DNA of 64,000 nucleotides from Natronorubrum daqingense (GTDB taxonomy: Archaea > Halobacteriota > Halobacteria > Halobacteriales > Natrialbaceae), in NCBI RefSeq assembly GCF_001971705.1, contig NZ_CP019327.1, positions 2,170,001 through 2,234,000 of the forward strand. The letters run 5' to 3'. The notes under the pieces are model-generated. The model did no database searches, was not told where the DNA came from, and worked only from the letters and a program-made list of their open reading frames with translations. This document shows positions 15,655 through 24,473 of the stretch, piece after piece (within the stretch, counting starts at the first letter, position 1; each line of letters starts with the position of its first letter). The position numbers were made by a program, and so were the translations under genes.

Positions 15655-16716
15655 ATGCAGATTGCGTTCGTCTCGATCGAGACGGTTCACCACCACGACA
15701 CCGAGGCGAACCGGCGGTGCCAGACCGTCCTCGAGGTGCTACGCGATCACGGCCACGACGTTCACTGTTTCTGTGCAAAGTTTTGGGACGACGAGTCGCC
15801 CTCGCTCGAGCGAGACGACATTACGTATCACGCCGTCACGGACGACGTGGCGTCGCGGCGGTCGTTTTGCCTCCGGCTGCCCTTCGATCTGGCCGCGGAA
15901 AGTCCGGACGTCGTCCACGCGAGCGCTCGGCCGCCCACAACGGTGCTCGCCGCCGCGGGTGGGGCAATGCTCGCCCGGACACCCCTGCTCGTCGAGTGGT
16001 ACGGCGACGACGGCGTCGCCGACGATTCGTGGACCCAGCGGGCGGCCAAGCGCGGCGACCGACTCGTCGCTCCCTCGGAACTCGTCGCGACGTGGGTCCG
16101 AGAGCGAGGGGGCGACGGCGACCGCGTCGAGACGATTCCGAACCCCATCGACATCGACAGCATTCAGGAGGTCTCGCCGGGCGAGCGAGTCGACGTGGTC
16201 TACGCCCGCCGACTCGACGAGGGCGCGAACCTCGAGAGCCTCTTACTCGGATTGGCGGAGCTTCGCGACCGAGACTGGTCGACGACCGTCATCGGTGACG
16301 GGCCGGAACGGGAGGCCTACGAACGCCTCGCGAGCGACCTCCGGATCGACGACCGAATCACGTTCGCCGGCGAGTGCTCGCTCGAGGAACGGCTCGCAGC
16401 CTATCGGGGCGCTCACGTCTTCGCCCAGACGGCAGAACGCTGCGTGTTCCCGACGGAAATGTGCTGGGCGCTAGCCTCGGGATGTGTCGGCATCGTCGAG
16501 TACCACGCGAACTCGAGCGCCCACGAACTCGTCGAGGGCTGGGACCGTGGCTTTCGCACCACGAGCGAGGAGGAGCTGGCCGACGCGATTCTCGAGGCGG
16601 GCAACCTCGAGTACCGCGACTTCGACGATCGATTCGGGGCGTACGACGAGTCGGTGATCGGGGATCGCTACCTCGAGCAGTACCGGACGCTACGGGACGA
16701 ACAGGGTCTATTATAG
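15655..16716 (+). CDS. GT-B fold glycosyltransferase (family 4-like)
   Basis: Predicted 353 residues. It begins MQIAFVSIETVHHHDTEANR, a GT4-type N-terminus, and the donor domain carries the family patterns IPNPIDIDSI (about 160), VVYARRLDEGANLESLLLGL (about 180) and VIGDGPEREAYERLA (about 215), then a late FPTEMCWALASGCVGIVEY region where the sugar-nucleotide-binding glutamate motif lies. It should transfer a sugar from a nucleotide donor onto a surface glycan or lipid. Acceptor unknown; no glycan cluster flanks it. The frame is open 26 codons further upstream, but ATG 15655 fits the family. Confidence 0.82.
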   Translation: MQIAFVSIETVHHHDTEANRRCQTVLEVLRDHGHDVHCFCAKFWDDESPSLERDDITYHAVTDDVASRRSFCLRLPFDLAAESPDVVHASARPPTTVLAAAGGAMLARTPLLVEWYGDDGVADDSWTQRAAKRGDRLVAPSELVATWVRERGGDGDRVETIPNPIDIDSIQEVSPGERVDVVYARRLDEGANLESLLLGLAELRDRDWSTTVIGDGPEREAYERLASDLRIDDRITFAGECSLEERLAAYRGAHVFAQTAERCVFPTEMCWALASGCVGIVEYHANSSAHELVEGWDRGFRTTSEEELADAILEAGNLEYRDFDDRFGAYDESVIGDRYLEQYRTLRDEQGLL

Positions 16717-16906
16717 GTAGATTTGTCCGTCAGAATCGTCAGTCGAGTTGGTAGAACACCTGGATCGACCTAACCGAGATGTCACGGGGAGAGGGTACAA
16801 TGAAGAGCGTGTCATAGAATCGCCCCACAGGATTTTTTCACCAGGACCTTCAACGAACCAGCCGTTAGATAGAGCGTGCGAACCTGACAGAGAAATATGG
16901 ATGGAT

Positions 16907-16914
16907 ATTTAGGA
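16907..16914 (+). promoter_or_regulatory. TATA-like box for the small membrane gene
   Basis: The sequence gatattta lies 22-29 bp before the ATG at 16936, supporting that start over an in-frame ATG at 16897. Confidence 0.4.
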
Positions 16915-16935
16915 CTTGTTTCAAATAACAGTCGT

Positions 16936-17199
16936 ATGAACCAGTGGTATCTCTATCATCTCTTAATGGGAATCATTGGTCTTAGTGTGGGATTTGTGGG
17001 TTTTAGCGAGATTCTCTCGCAGGGAATTAGCCTCGGAACTTCACTGATGGCTGTCGGTGCTCTGGCTATTCTTTCTCAGACTGGATATGCTCTCTTTATA
17101 AGAGAATCCTCAGAACTTACAGAAAGGCAGAGTATTGAAATTGTTGCTATTGGTGCAATACTTTGCTCAGCCGGAGCACTACTTCATATTCTCGTATAA
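16936..17199 (+). CDS. Small three-helix membrane protein, AT-richer than neighbours
   Basis: Predicted 87 residues with three hydrophobic segments: LLMGIIGLSVGFVGF, LMAVGALAILSQTGYALFI and VAIGAILCSAGALLHIL. The codon use is visibly AT-richer than in flanking genes (runs such as tcatctcttaatgggaatca), suggesting recent acquisition. It sits next to a likely transposase remnant. The start at 16936 is chosen from the TATA-like box. Function unknown. Confidence 0.55.
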   Translation: MNQWYLYHLLMGIIGLSVGFVGFSEILSQGISLGTSLMAVGALAILSQTGYALFIRESSELTERQSIEIVAIGAILCSAGALLHILV

Positions 17200-17277
17200 G
17201 TGCTCAGTAGTGTTTCCTCCATCTCCTGTATCTGTCACTTCGATTACTTCGGTCACTTCGAAGGGGATTGAAGAGTT

Positions 17278-17361
17278 CTATAACACACTCATGAAGGCTA
17301 CAGCGAGCGTTTCGTTCACTCTGGCAGCAGGGATTTCCACGTCCTCCCCAGCCGATTGCGG
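17278..17361 (-). pseudogene. Probable transposase (TnpB/IS1341-type) C-terminal remnant
   Basis: Minus-strand translation gives AGEDVEIPAARVNETLAVA followed by a few residues and a stop at 17278. I recall this kind of sequence from C-termini of haloarchaeal TnpB-type transposases. Immediately upstream the frame decays, with related-looking residues (HEAVRGMRTAAT) in another frame, as expected for a frameshifted relic. The rest of the gene and any partner transposase are absent. Identification is from memory of the family, not a search. Confidence 0.35.
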
Positions 17362-17474
17362 TCCTCGCTCCTCACGTCGCTGCGGTCCTCATCCCTCGCA
17401 CGGCTTCGTGGTGGGATTCGCGTTCGCTCACCCCACCACAGCGTGCGCCACCGCGCGTGGTTCGGGCGACGGGT

Positions 17475-17580
17475 CGAAACGAGAACGGAGAGAACGACAA
17501 CTGAAAGACCGAGAACGAAGGGGAGTGAGAACGGACGAAACGAGAACAGAGAGAACGAGAACGGACGGGAGTGAGAGACT
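17475..17580. repeat. Purine-rich degenerate repeat downstream of trpB
   Basis: A run of about 105 bp composed almost entirely of gagaacg-like units. A 23-bp unit recurs with one mismatch at 17475-17497 and 17536-17558. The strand asymmetry (purines on plus) is striking. It begins five bases beyond the trpB stop codon on the downstream side. Confidence 0.6.
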
Positions 17581-17585
17581 TCGAG

Positions 17586-18737
17586 TTACAGGTCGAACTT
17601 CGAGGCGGCGGTTTCCATATCCTTGTCGCCACGGCCCGAGAGGTTCACGAGGATGGTGTCGTGCTCGCCGGCTTCGGCGAGGTGGATCGCGCGGGCGATG
17701 GCGTGACTGGACTCGAGGGCGGGGACGATGCCTTCCGTCTCGCTCAGTTCGCGGAAGGCCGCGAGGGCCTCTTCGTCGGTGATTCCGGTGTACTCACAGC
17801 GGCCGACGGCACGGTACATGGCGTGTTCCGGACCGACGCCGGGGTAGTCGAGGCCGGCCGAGACGGAGTGGACGTCGACGTCGTCGTCGATGACTCGAGT
17901 CTTCATGCCGTGGATGACGTCGTCGGCCCCCGACGCCAGCGGCGCCGCGTGGCGACTCGAGTCCGCACCCTCACCGCCGCCTTCGGCACCGTAAAAGTCC
18001 ACGTCGTCGTCTCGGAAGGCGTGAAAGAGGCCGATGGCGTTCGACCCGCCGCCGACGCAGGCGACCGCGGCGTCGGGGAGGCCGCCCGTCCGGTCGCGAA
18101 TCTGCGCGCGGGCTTCTCGCCCGATGACGGACTGGAAGTCCCGGACCATCCGCGGGAACGGATCGGGGCCGACGACGCTGCCCACGAGGTAGTGGGTGTC
18201 GTCGACGTTCTCCGCGAAATCCTCGAGCGCGGCGTCGACGGCGTCTGCGAGGCCCTGCTCGCCGCGCGTGACCTCGTTGACCTCGGCACCCATGAGTCGC
18301 ATCCTGAAGACGTTCATCTCCTGGCGCGCGACGTCTTTCGCGCCCATGTAGATCTCCGTCTCGAGGTCGAGCAGCGCGCCGACCATGGCCGTCGCGGTGC
18401 CGTGTTGGCCGGCCCCCGTCTCGGCGATCAGTCGCTCTCGACCGGCGCGTTTGGCCAGCAGCGCCTGCCCGAGCACGTTGTTGATCTTGTGTGCGCCGCC
18501 GTGGAGCAGATCCTCGCGTTTGAGGTAGATTTCGGCCCCGTAGCGTTCACTCAGGTTTCGGGCGTAGTACAGCGGGGTCGGTCGCCCGGCGAACTCCTCG
18601 AGGAGGTCGCGCAGTTCGGTCTGGAACGCCTCGCTCTCGGCGACGTCGTCGTAGGCCGTCGCGAGTTGCTCGAGTGGCTCGAGAAGCGGGTCGGGGACGT
18701 GACGGCCGCCGTAGCCGTCGAAGACACCATCGGACAT
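17586..18737 (-). CDS. trpB: Tryptophan synthase beta subunit
   Basis: Predicted 383 residues. It makes tryptophan from indole (or indole from TrpA) and serine using PLP. The PLP lysine is Lys84 in HGGAHKINN, the catalytic glutamate is Glu106 in ETGAGQHG, and the phosphate loop GGGSNA is at 229-234. The N-terminus GYGGRHVPDPLLEPLEQL is the classic TrpB1 start. No trpA or trpC adjoins it: pstB follows upstream on the same strand 164 bp away. It is either a dispersed trp gene or a second copy. Confidence 0.92.
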   Translation of the reverse strand: MSDGVFDGYGGRHVPDPLLEPLEQLATAYDDVAESEAFQTELRDLLEEFAGRPTPLYYARNLSERYGAEIYLKREDLLHGGAHKINNVLGQALLAKRAGRERLIAETGAGQHGTATAMVGALLDLETEIYMGAKDVARQEMNVFRMRLMGAEVNEVTRGEQGLADAVDAALEDFAENVDDTHYLVGSVVGPDPFPRMVRDFQSVIGREARAQIRDRTGGLPDAAVACVGGGSNAIGLFHAFRDDDVDFYGAEGGGEGADSSRHAAPLASGADDVIHGMKTRVIDDDVDVHSVSAGLDYPGVGPEHAMYRAVGRCEYTGITDEEALAAFRELSETEGIVPALESSHAIARAIHLAEAGEHDTILVNLSGRGDKDMETAASKFDL

Positions 18738-18763
18738 ACTGGTGGAGTAAAGCCGAGGCTGGA

Positions 18764-18772
18764 ACTATATTC
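18764..18772 (-). promoter_or_regulatory. TATA-like box for trpB
   Basis: Minus strand gaatatagt lies 27-35 bp before the trpB ATG at 18737, predicting a transcript with little or no leader. Confidence 0.45.
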
Positions 18773-18901
18773 TGTCGGTGCCACGTCGATTCGGGCCATC
18801 GATCCTGTTCGACCGGTAGAAAGCTGGGTTCTGGTCCGTGAAATCCAGAAATCGGAAAATGAACGCGTCAAGACGGGGAGGAAGTGCACGCGGCTGCGGG
18901 A

Positions 18902-19741
18902 CTACTCGGCCGTTGGGGTGTCCACTTTCGTGTTCGAGTCTGTCTCGTCTTCGGAATCGTCGTACTCGACTGCCGTGTGACCTTTGACGAACTCCTTGGT
19001 CCGCTCGTTCTGTGGGTTCTCGAAGAACGATCGAGTGTCGTTCGCCTCGATGAGGTCCCCGAGGTAGAGGAAGACGACGTCGTCGGCGAGTCGTTTCGCC
19101 TGATCCATACTGTGGGTGACCATGATGATCGTGTACTCCTCTTTGAGGTCGGCGAGGGTTTCCTCGACGGTTTCGGCCGAGACGGGATCGAGTGCTGAGG
19201 TGACCTCGTCACAGAGCAACACCTCCGGTTCGACGGCCAGCGAACGGGCGAGACAGAGTCGCTGGATCTGGCCGGTCGACAGCTCCGCACCGGGTGTGCT
19301 CAGCCGGTCTTTTACCTCGTCCCAGAGGTTCACTTTCCGCAGGTAGCTCTCGACGATGTCGTCGAGTTCGTCTTTGTCCTCGTAATTGCCGTGGATCTTC
19401 GCACCGTAGGCGACGTTGTCGTAGATCGAAAGCGGAAGCGCGGTCGGCGTCTGCGGAACGTAGCCGATCCGCCGACGGATCTCCGGTGCCGGTTCGTCGG
19501 TGTCGTAGATCGGCTCCTCGCCGAGGTAGACGTCACCGTCGATGTCGACGTTCGGTTGAATCTCGTGGAGTCGATTGAGCGATTTCAGCAGCGTCGACTT
19601 GCCACATCCCGACGGGCCGATGATGGCCGTCAACTGGTTCGAGGGGAACTCGAGCGAGACGTTCTTCAACGCCTCGACGTCCTCGTTCCCGGTGTACGTT
19701 ACGCTGAGTTCGTTTGTGGTGAGTGCTGGTTTCGAGGTCAT
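18902..19741 (-). CDS. pstB: Phosphate ABC transporter ATP-binding protein PstB
   Basis: Predicted 279 residues. Walker A GPSGCGKST is at 42-50, the signature LSTGQIQRLCLARSLA near 155, Walker B VLLCDEVTSALD near 178, and the switch His in MVTHSMDQ near 209. It powers phosphate import with PstA and PstC. Its ATG overlaps the pstA stop by four bases. A C-terminal acidic tail (about 25 residues) follows the conserved fold. No phoU gene follows. Confidence 0.93.
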   Translation of the reverse strand: MTSKPALTTNELSVTYTGNEDVEALKNVSLEFPSNQLTAIIGPSGCGKSTLLKSLNRLHEIQPNVDIDGDVYLGEEPIYDTDEPAPEIRRRIGYVPQTPTALPLSIYDNVAYGAKIHGNYEDKDELDDIVESYLRKVNLWDEVKDRLSTPGAELSTGQIQRLCLARSLAVEPEVLLCDEVTSALDPVSAETVEETLADLKEEYTIIMVTHSMDQAKRLADDVVFLYLGDLIEANDTRSFFENPQNERTKEFVKGHTAVEYDDSEDETDSNTKVDTPTAE

Positions 19742-20598
19742 GAGTGTCTTCCTCCTGGTGTGTACCGAGCGAACCGTCCCGCCAGTACCTTCGAGATGGC
19801 GATCAGCGCGAGGACGACGACGATGAGCAGGAACGACGCCGCGTACGCCTGCGCCACGAGTTCGTCGTTCGGCGACGTCGCGTTCTCGTAGATGAGAATG
19901 GGGAGCGTCGTCGCGCCGTCCATCGGACCTCCCGGCATGTTCGTGCTTCGCCCAGCCGTGAACAAGACGGTTGCAGCGTCACCGATACCACGAGCAAAGC
20001 CCATGATGACGCCGGCGATAACACCCGGAAGCGCCGAGCGGACCGTCATCCGTGCAGTTTCGAATCTCGTCGATCCGAGCCCGTAAGAGGCCTCTTTCAC
20101 CGTATCCGGCGCAGATCGCAACGCCTCGTCGGTGTAGCGAGTCATGATCGGATACTGGAAAATCGCGATCGCGATGATCCCGAACAACAGGCTCTGTCGA
20201 GCGCCGACCGTGAAGATGATGGTCAGGACGAACACCCCGTAGACGATCGGTGGGGTCCCCCAGAGCACGTTGAGGAACATGTTCGCCAGGTCGGAGAACC
20301 GTTCGCTCGAGTAGTCGCTCTGGAGGTAAATTGCGGTCGAGATCGCCAGTATCGTCGAGACGATCGTCGCCGGGATCACGATGAAGACGCTCCCCACGAT
20401 CGCGTGGAGGAAGCCGCCCTCCGCCTGGAGCGTGTACTGTGAACCCGGCGGCGTGACGACGATCGACGGGTCGGTGAGGAGGATACGCGCACCCCTGTAG
20501 ATCGTCACGCCGACGACGAACACCATCACGCTGACGACGATGGCAGTTGCGCCTCGGGCGAGGAGGCCGATGAGGCGCTGCTTGGCGTAACGGTCCAT
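19738..20598 (-). CDS. pstA: Phosphate ABC transporter permease PstA
   Basis: Predicted 286 residues with six hydrophobic segments and the permease EAA-type loop (EASYGLGSTRFETARMTV) before a conserved Pro-Gly region. It pairs with PstC to form the phosphate channel. I start at ATG 20598 because it overlaps the pstC stop in a TGATG junction, the usual translational coupling; an ATG twelve bases further up would add four residues. Confidence 0.9.
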   Translation of the reverse strand: MDRYAKQRLIGLLARGATAIVVSVMVFVVGVTIYRGARILLTDPSIVVTPPGSQYTLQAEGGFLHAIVGSVFIVIPATIVSTILAISTAIYLQSDYSSERFSDLANMFLNVLWGTPPIVYGVFVLTIIFTVGARQSLLFGIIAIAIFQYPIMTRYTDEALRSAPDTVKEASYGLGSTRFETARMTVRSALPGVIAGVIMGFARGIGDAATVLFTAGRSTNMPGGPMDGATTLPILIYENATSPNDELVAQAYAASFLLIVVVLALIAISKVLAGRFARYTPGGRHS

Positions 20599-21539
20599 CA
20601 GTACTGCCACCTCCGTCTGAGCCGCCGTCGGATAAGCATGGCGCTGAAGTTGAACAGCCAGACGACGACGAGCAACATGACGCCGACGAAGATCAGCGCC
20701 GACTGGTTCAGTGGCAGGCTCATCAGTTCACCGAAGTCGTTGACGATCAGCGTCGGGAGGGTCTGGCCCGTCGCGAACGGCGAGTCGGGAATGTGCGTCT
20801 GTCCCCCGATGAGCATCGCGGGGACGATCGTTGCGCCGAAGACGCGTCCGAACCCGAGCAAGACGGCCGAGAAAATCCCCGGCCCGGCGGCTCGAAGCAG
20901 TACCGTTCTGATCGTCTCCCACTTGGTCGCGCCGACGCCGAGTGAAGTCTCGCGGAGTTCGTCCGGGAGCGCCTCCAGGGACTCGACGGACAGCGAGATC
21001 ATAAACGGCGTCACGATGATCGACATGACCAGACTGACGGTGAAAATTCCCTGACCGGTGGCGCTCGAGCCGAAAGCCGGAGCCAGGTGGTTGCCAACGA
21101 ACGGAACGACGGCGAACAGGGCGACCAGCCCGAAGATGACGCTCGGGATGGCCGCGAGCACGTCGATGAACGAGCCGACGAGGGTCTTCATCCGCCCCTC
21201 GGCGTACTCGGCGAGGTAGATCGCGGTGAGAATCGCGATCGGCGTTCCCATGACCATTGTAAGAATGCTCACGTACACCGTGCCGACGATTGCGGGCAGG
21301 AATCCGAACTCGTTCTGGTCGGGGTTCCAGTTCGAGGACGACACCATCTGGGCGATCGAAAACTCCTCTAACAGTGGCAGCGACTGGTAAATCATCGTCA
21401 CGACGATCAGCACGAATATACCGATCGCGAAGTAGCCAGCGACGGTGAACCAAGCGCTGCTCAGTCGTTCGCGTCGGAGTCGCTTGGAGAAGCGACCCCC
21501 CGTTTGGTTCGACTCGGCCGATTCCGTTGATTCTGCCAT
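20598..21539 (-). CDS. pstC: Phosphate ABC transporter permease PstC
   Basis: Predicted 313 residues. After a polar N-terminus it has about six membrane helices and the coupling loop ETSLGVGATKWETIRTVLLR. It forms the heteromeric membrane channel with PstA. It begins 8 bp after pstS and ends in a one-base stop/start overlap with pstA. The order pstS-pstC-pstA-pstB is the usual one. Confidence 0.92.
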   Translation of the reverse strand: MAESTESAESNQTGGRFSKRLRRERLSSAWFTVAGYFAIGIFVLIVVTMIYQSLPLLEEFSIAQMVSSSNWNPDQNEFGFLPAIVGTVYVSILTMVMGTPIAILTAIYLAEYAEGRMKTLVGSFIDVLAAIPSVIFGLVALFAVVPFVGNHLAPAFGSSATGQGIFTVSLVMSIIVTPFMISLSVESLEALPDELRETSLGVGATKWETIRTVLLRAAGPGIFSAVLLGFGRVFGATIVPAMLIGGQTHIPDSPFATGQTLPTLIVNDFGELMSLPLNQSALIFVGVMLLVVVWLFNFSAMLIRRRLRRRWQY

Positions 21540-21547
21540 CGTTCAGA

Positions 21548-22522
21548 TCAGGGACCCTCTTCGAGCGTCTGCTGTGCCTCCTCGAGACGGTCCTCTTCGA
21601 GCGGAACGTACCCGCTGTCGCGAACGTACTCCTGGCCGTCGGACAGAACCCACTCGACGAAGTCGTACGCCTCGTCCTCGAACTGGCCGTCCGAAGCCAG
21701 GAACATCTCCCGCGCCGGCGGCATCGGATACTCGCCCTCCTCGACGGCGTCGAGGAACTCCTCGCGGTTCCCGTAGAAGTCCTCCTCGTCGGAGAGTCCG
21801 TCACCGTCCTGATCGAGAGGGATGGGCCGGATGGCACCCTCGAGTTCGCCGCTGTCGAGGTCGTAGACGTAGTTGATGTTGTTCAGTGAAACGGCGTTCT
21901 CGTTGTTGGCGATCGCCTCTTGAACCGCCGAGTCACCGTCGTGATTTCCATCAGAGAGGCTCTCGAGTTCGTTCTCGGTGTGATAGTCGTCTTCCCCGCC
22001 GAGGAAGTCACCCCACTTCTGATACGCTGCAGAGGCGTCCGACCGACCGTAGACGGTGATATCTTCGTCGGCGTCGACGTCGTCGTAGACGTCACCCCAG
22101 TTCTCGGTCTCTTTCGTGAAGATTGCCTCCATATCTTCGCGGGTGAGTCCTCGTTCCTGGATCTCGTCGATGATCGGGTTGTCCTCGTGGACTGTGCCGA
22201 CGACGGTGTCGATGAGCATCGGGACGGCGAACAGTCCCTGATCGATCTCGTCTTCATCGGGGGTCCGGCCCATCATCGCGATATCGACTTGATTCTCGAG
22301 GACCTCGGAGACGCCCACACCGGTTCCACCGCCACCGACGTCGAACGACACGTCGTGTTCGTCGTTGTAGAGGTCCGCCCACGTTTCGACGGCCATTCGC
22401 GGTCCGACACCGCCGGAGATATTGACATCAGTGCTAGAGCCAGAGAGACAGCCGGCCATCGCAGCAACCGATCCGCTTCCAAGAATTCCTAATACAGATC
22501 TTCGCGAGTAGTCTCGTTCCAT
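21548..22522 (-). CDS. pstS: Phosphate-binding lipoprotein PstS
   Basis: Predicted 324 residues. The N-terminus has a twin-arginine motif (SRRSVLG) and an archaeal lipobox ending at Cys25 (AAMAGC), so the protein is Tat-exported and lipid-anchored outside. Type II periplasmic-binding features follow: SGGVGPRMAVETWADLY near the start, VGGGGTGVGV and a GRSDASAAYQKWGDF phosphate-contact region. It captures phosphate for PstCAB. Such operons are typically induced by low phosphate; no operator was identified. Confidence 0.9.
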   Translation of the reverse strand: MERDYSRRSVLGILGSGSVAAMAGCLSGSSTDVNISGGVGPRMAVETWADLYNDEHDVSFDVGGGGTGVGVSEVLENQVDIAMMGRTPDEDEIDQGLFAVPMLIDTVVGTVHEDNPIIDEIQERGLTREDMEAIFTKETENWGDVYDDVDADEDITVYGRSDASAAYQKWGDFLGGEDDYHTENELESLSDGNHDGDSAVQEAIANNENAVSLNNINYVYDLDSGELEGAIRPIPLDQDGDGLSDEEDFYGNREEFLDAVEEGEYPMPPAREMFLASDGQFEDEAYDFVEWVLSDGQEYVRDSGYVPLEEDRLEEAQQTLEEGP

Positions 22523-23009
22523 GCGTACCCCACCGTATTAGCTAGTCCCTTGTAGGACCTCTCTACCCAGCAATTCTGCGGTGTACAACACGATACCAGC
22601 AACATTTGCGCCCCCGTGAGTGCTGATCACTACCATAATTTGCTCGAGAAACTACTCACGCAAATACGCTCGAGAGAGACCCGGTCGGATCCAGTTAGAG
22701 TCGACTCAGATCAGCGCCACCACGAACGGTCGAGCGGAGACCGATAATTCGACAGAACAGGTCCTGAGTCGGCGTTTCAGACCGTCACGAGGCCGATTTC
22801 GATCTCACGATAGATGACAGTTTTACCGGTACCTAAAACAACCTAATCGAGGAGTCGAACGACGACTCCGAAGGCGTACTCGATAGGCTCTCGAAATCGG
22901 CGAACCGGGCGGGTTCGGCCATAGCGACTCGAGTGGCAACGATCGACCATCGAGGGCCAACGACCAGTGAGTTGAATCGAACGGCTGCAGGAGTTGCATT
23001 CGTCGCCGA
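22523..23009. other. Intergenic region upstream of pstS
   Basis: 487 bp between pstS and the YeiH-type gene, both on the minus strand. It must hold the pst promoter, but I see no gene, no clear phosphate box and no strong TATA element at the expected distance from pstS. AT-rich spots occur near 22620-22660 and 22810-22845. Confidence 0.5.
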
Positions 23010-23993
23010 CTAAAACAGCGCCACCAACACTGCGAGCGACGCGAGGCTGCTGAGGAAGAACGCAACGAGGACGACGAGCGCGGGTGTCACGCCGGTATTG
23101 CGAAGGTCAGCGAGTCTGATTTCCGTTCCGAGGCCGACGAACGCGAGGACGAACAGCCAGTTGTAGGCGTTCTCGATCGAGTTCAGTTGGCCAGCGGAAA
23201 GCACGCCCGCGCTCGCGAGGAGTGCGAGCGCGAGGAACCCGAGGACGAACTTCGGAAACTCGTCCCAGAGGGTCCGGACCGAGGGACGACCGCCGCCGAC
23301 GTGGCGAGCGTAGTAACTCGCGTACGCGAGGACGACCACGCCGATCAGCGCGTTTCGTGACAGTTTCGTCATCGTCGCCCACTGGCCGGCCGCGTCGGAA
23401 TGCGCGAACCCCACGGCGACGACCGGACCCGTCGAGAACATCGTGACTCCGGCCCACGTCCCAAAGACGACACTCGAGAGATCCAACAGATCGCCGATGA
23501 TCGGATAGACGACGATCGTGATCGCGTCGAACAACAGGACCGTCGCGGCCGCGTACGCGATCTGTTCTTCGCGGGCACGAACGGCACCGGCGACCGCGAC
23601 GACCGCTGAAACCCCACAGATGCTGGCACCGGCTGCGAGCAGCGATCCCATTCGATCGGTCAACCCGAACACGTTGCGCGCGAGAAGTTCGACGACGAGC
23701 AACGTCCCAGCGGTCACTCCGACGACGATAACCAGAATAGGGCCGCCAACTTCGAGGACGGTCTCGAGCGAGATCGACGCGCCCATGAGGACGATTCCGG
23801 CACCCAGCCACACCTTGTGCGTCGCGATTCCTGGCTCGAGTCGATCGGGAATTCCGACCACGTTCGTCGCAACGAATCCGAGTGCGATCGCGAGCAAGAG
23901 GTGATTTACTCCGAACGAAACGGCGAGCACTCGAGCGACGATCGCGCCGAGACAGAGAGCCACCAATCCCGGGGCCAGCCGACTGACGTTCAT
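23010..23993 (-). CDS. YeiH-family (UPF0324) putative transporter
   Basis: Predicted 327 residues with about ten hydrophobic segments. Conserved family stretches visible are VWLGAGIVLMGASISL, LLAAGASICGVSAVVAVAGAV (the ICG-SA motif) and LFDAITIVVYPIIG. The family is often annotated as putative sulfate exporter, but the substrate is not established. I start at ATG 23993 because the open frame upstream is not protein-like. A 46-residue membrane microprotein gene ends four bases before this start. Confidence 0.82.
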   Translation of the reverse strand: MNVSRLAPGLVALCLGAIVARVLAVSFGVNHLLLAIALGFVATNVVGIPDRLEPGIATHKVWLGAGIVLMGASISLETVLEVGGPILVIVVGVTAGTLLVVELLARNVFGLTDRMGSLLAAGASICGVSAVVAVAGAVRAREEQIAYAAATVLLFDAITIVVYPIIGDLLDLSSVVFGTWAGVTMFSTGPVVAVGFAHSDAAGQWATMTKLSRNALIGVVVLAYASYYARHVGGGRPSVRTLWDEFPKFVLGFLALALLASAGVLSAGQLNSIENAYNWLFVLAFVGLGTEIRLADLRNTGVTPALVVLVAFFLSSLASLAVLVALF

Positions 23994-23997
23994 CGCG

Positions 23998-24138
23998 TCA
24001 CCACGGAATCGGGAGTTCGAACGCACCGACCAGCACGACGATAGCAACCCCGATGAAAACGCTCTGCCAATCACGCTCGAGCGCGCTCCAGCGATCCGTC
24101 ACGTTGTCGACGGGCGACCACAGGCTATCGATCGACAT
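23998..24138 (-). CDS. 46-aa single-pass membrane microprotein next to YeiH gene
   Basis: ATG at 24138 opens a 46-residue frame ending TGA at 23998. Residues 1-26 are amphipathic (SLWSPVDNVTDRWSALERDW) and residues 27-42 form one membrane helix (SVFIGVAIVVLVGAFEL), ending IPW. The stop lies only four bases before the YeiH ATG, so the two are almost certainly co-translated. Residue composition fits haloarchaeal membrane proteins. It may be a small subunit or stability factor of the transporter. The alternative, a chance frame, is less likely given the tight spacing. Confidence 0.6.
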   Translation of the reverse strand: MSIDSLWSPVDNVTDRWSALERDWQSVFIGVAIVVLVGAFELPIPW

Positions 24139-24473
24139 ATCTCTGTTCGCGCGACGGTTGCAGTTAACTGTTATCGATTCCGTCGCAGATACAGGAAATA
24201 TTCTCTTCTATCTACGACAAGGTTGCGGCAACGTATCGGACCTATCTATGATAACAATCGGCATATTACTGCTACCTACGACAGAATGACACTGAAATAT
24301 ACAGGTATTGCCGCACATGATAACGCGAGTCGACAGACTTCAGATCGAGAAAGAGAACACGTCGCTTCCGATCGCTCACGACACGCAGACCGGAACGAAT
24401 GCCGAAAACGTGTCCCCAGAGTCGTGGTCCGAATCTCTGCGTTCAAGCCAGTGAGCCAATCAGCGGACGGTGG
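24139..24473. other. Intergenic region upstream of the microprotein-yeiH pair
   Basis: 335 bp, AT-richer around 24165-24320. The minus-strand promoter for the microprotein and YeiH pair must lie here. No gene or repeat recognised. Confidence 0.5.

Larger units (their letters stand above)
17200..17585. other. Intergenic patch with transposase remnant and purine repeats
   Basis: This stretch holds no intact gene. It contains the end of a likely transposase (17278-17361, minus strand), a GC-rich middle without a readable frame, and a purine-rich repeat run at 17475-17580. It separates the AT-rich membrane gene from trpB. Confidence 0.55.

Noticed and set aside
17571-18980. Long plus-strand frame opposite trpB and the pst region.
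   Set aside because: Antisense shadow of trpB and flanking non-coding sequence.
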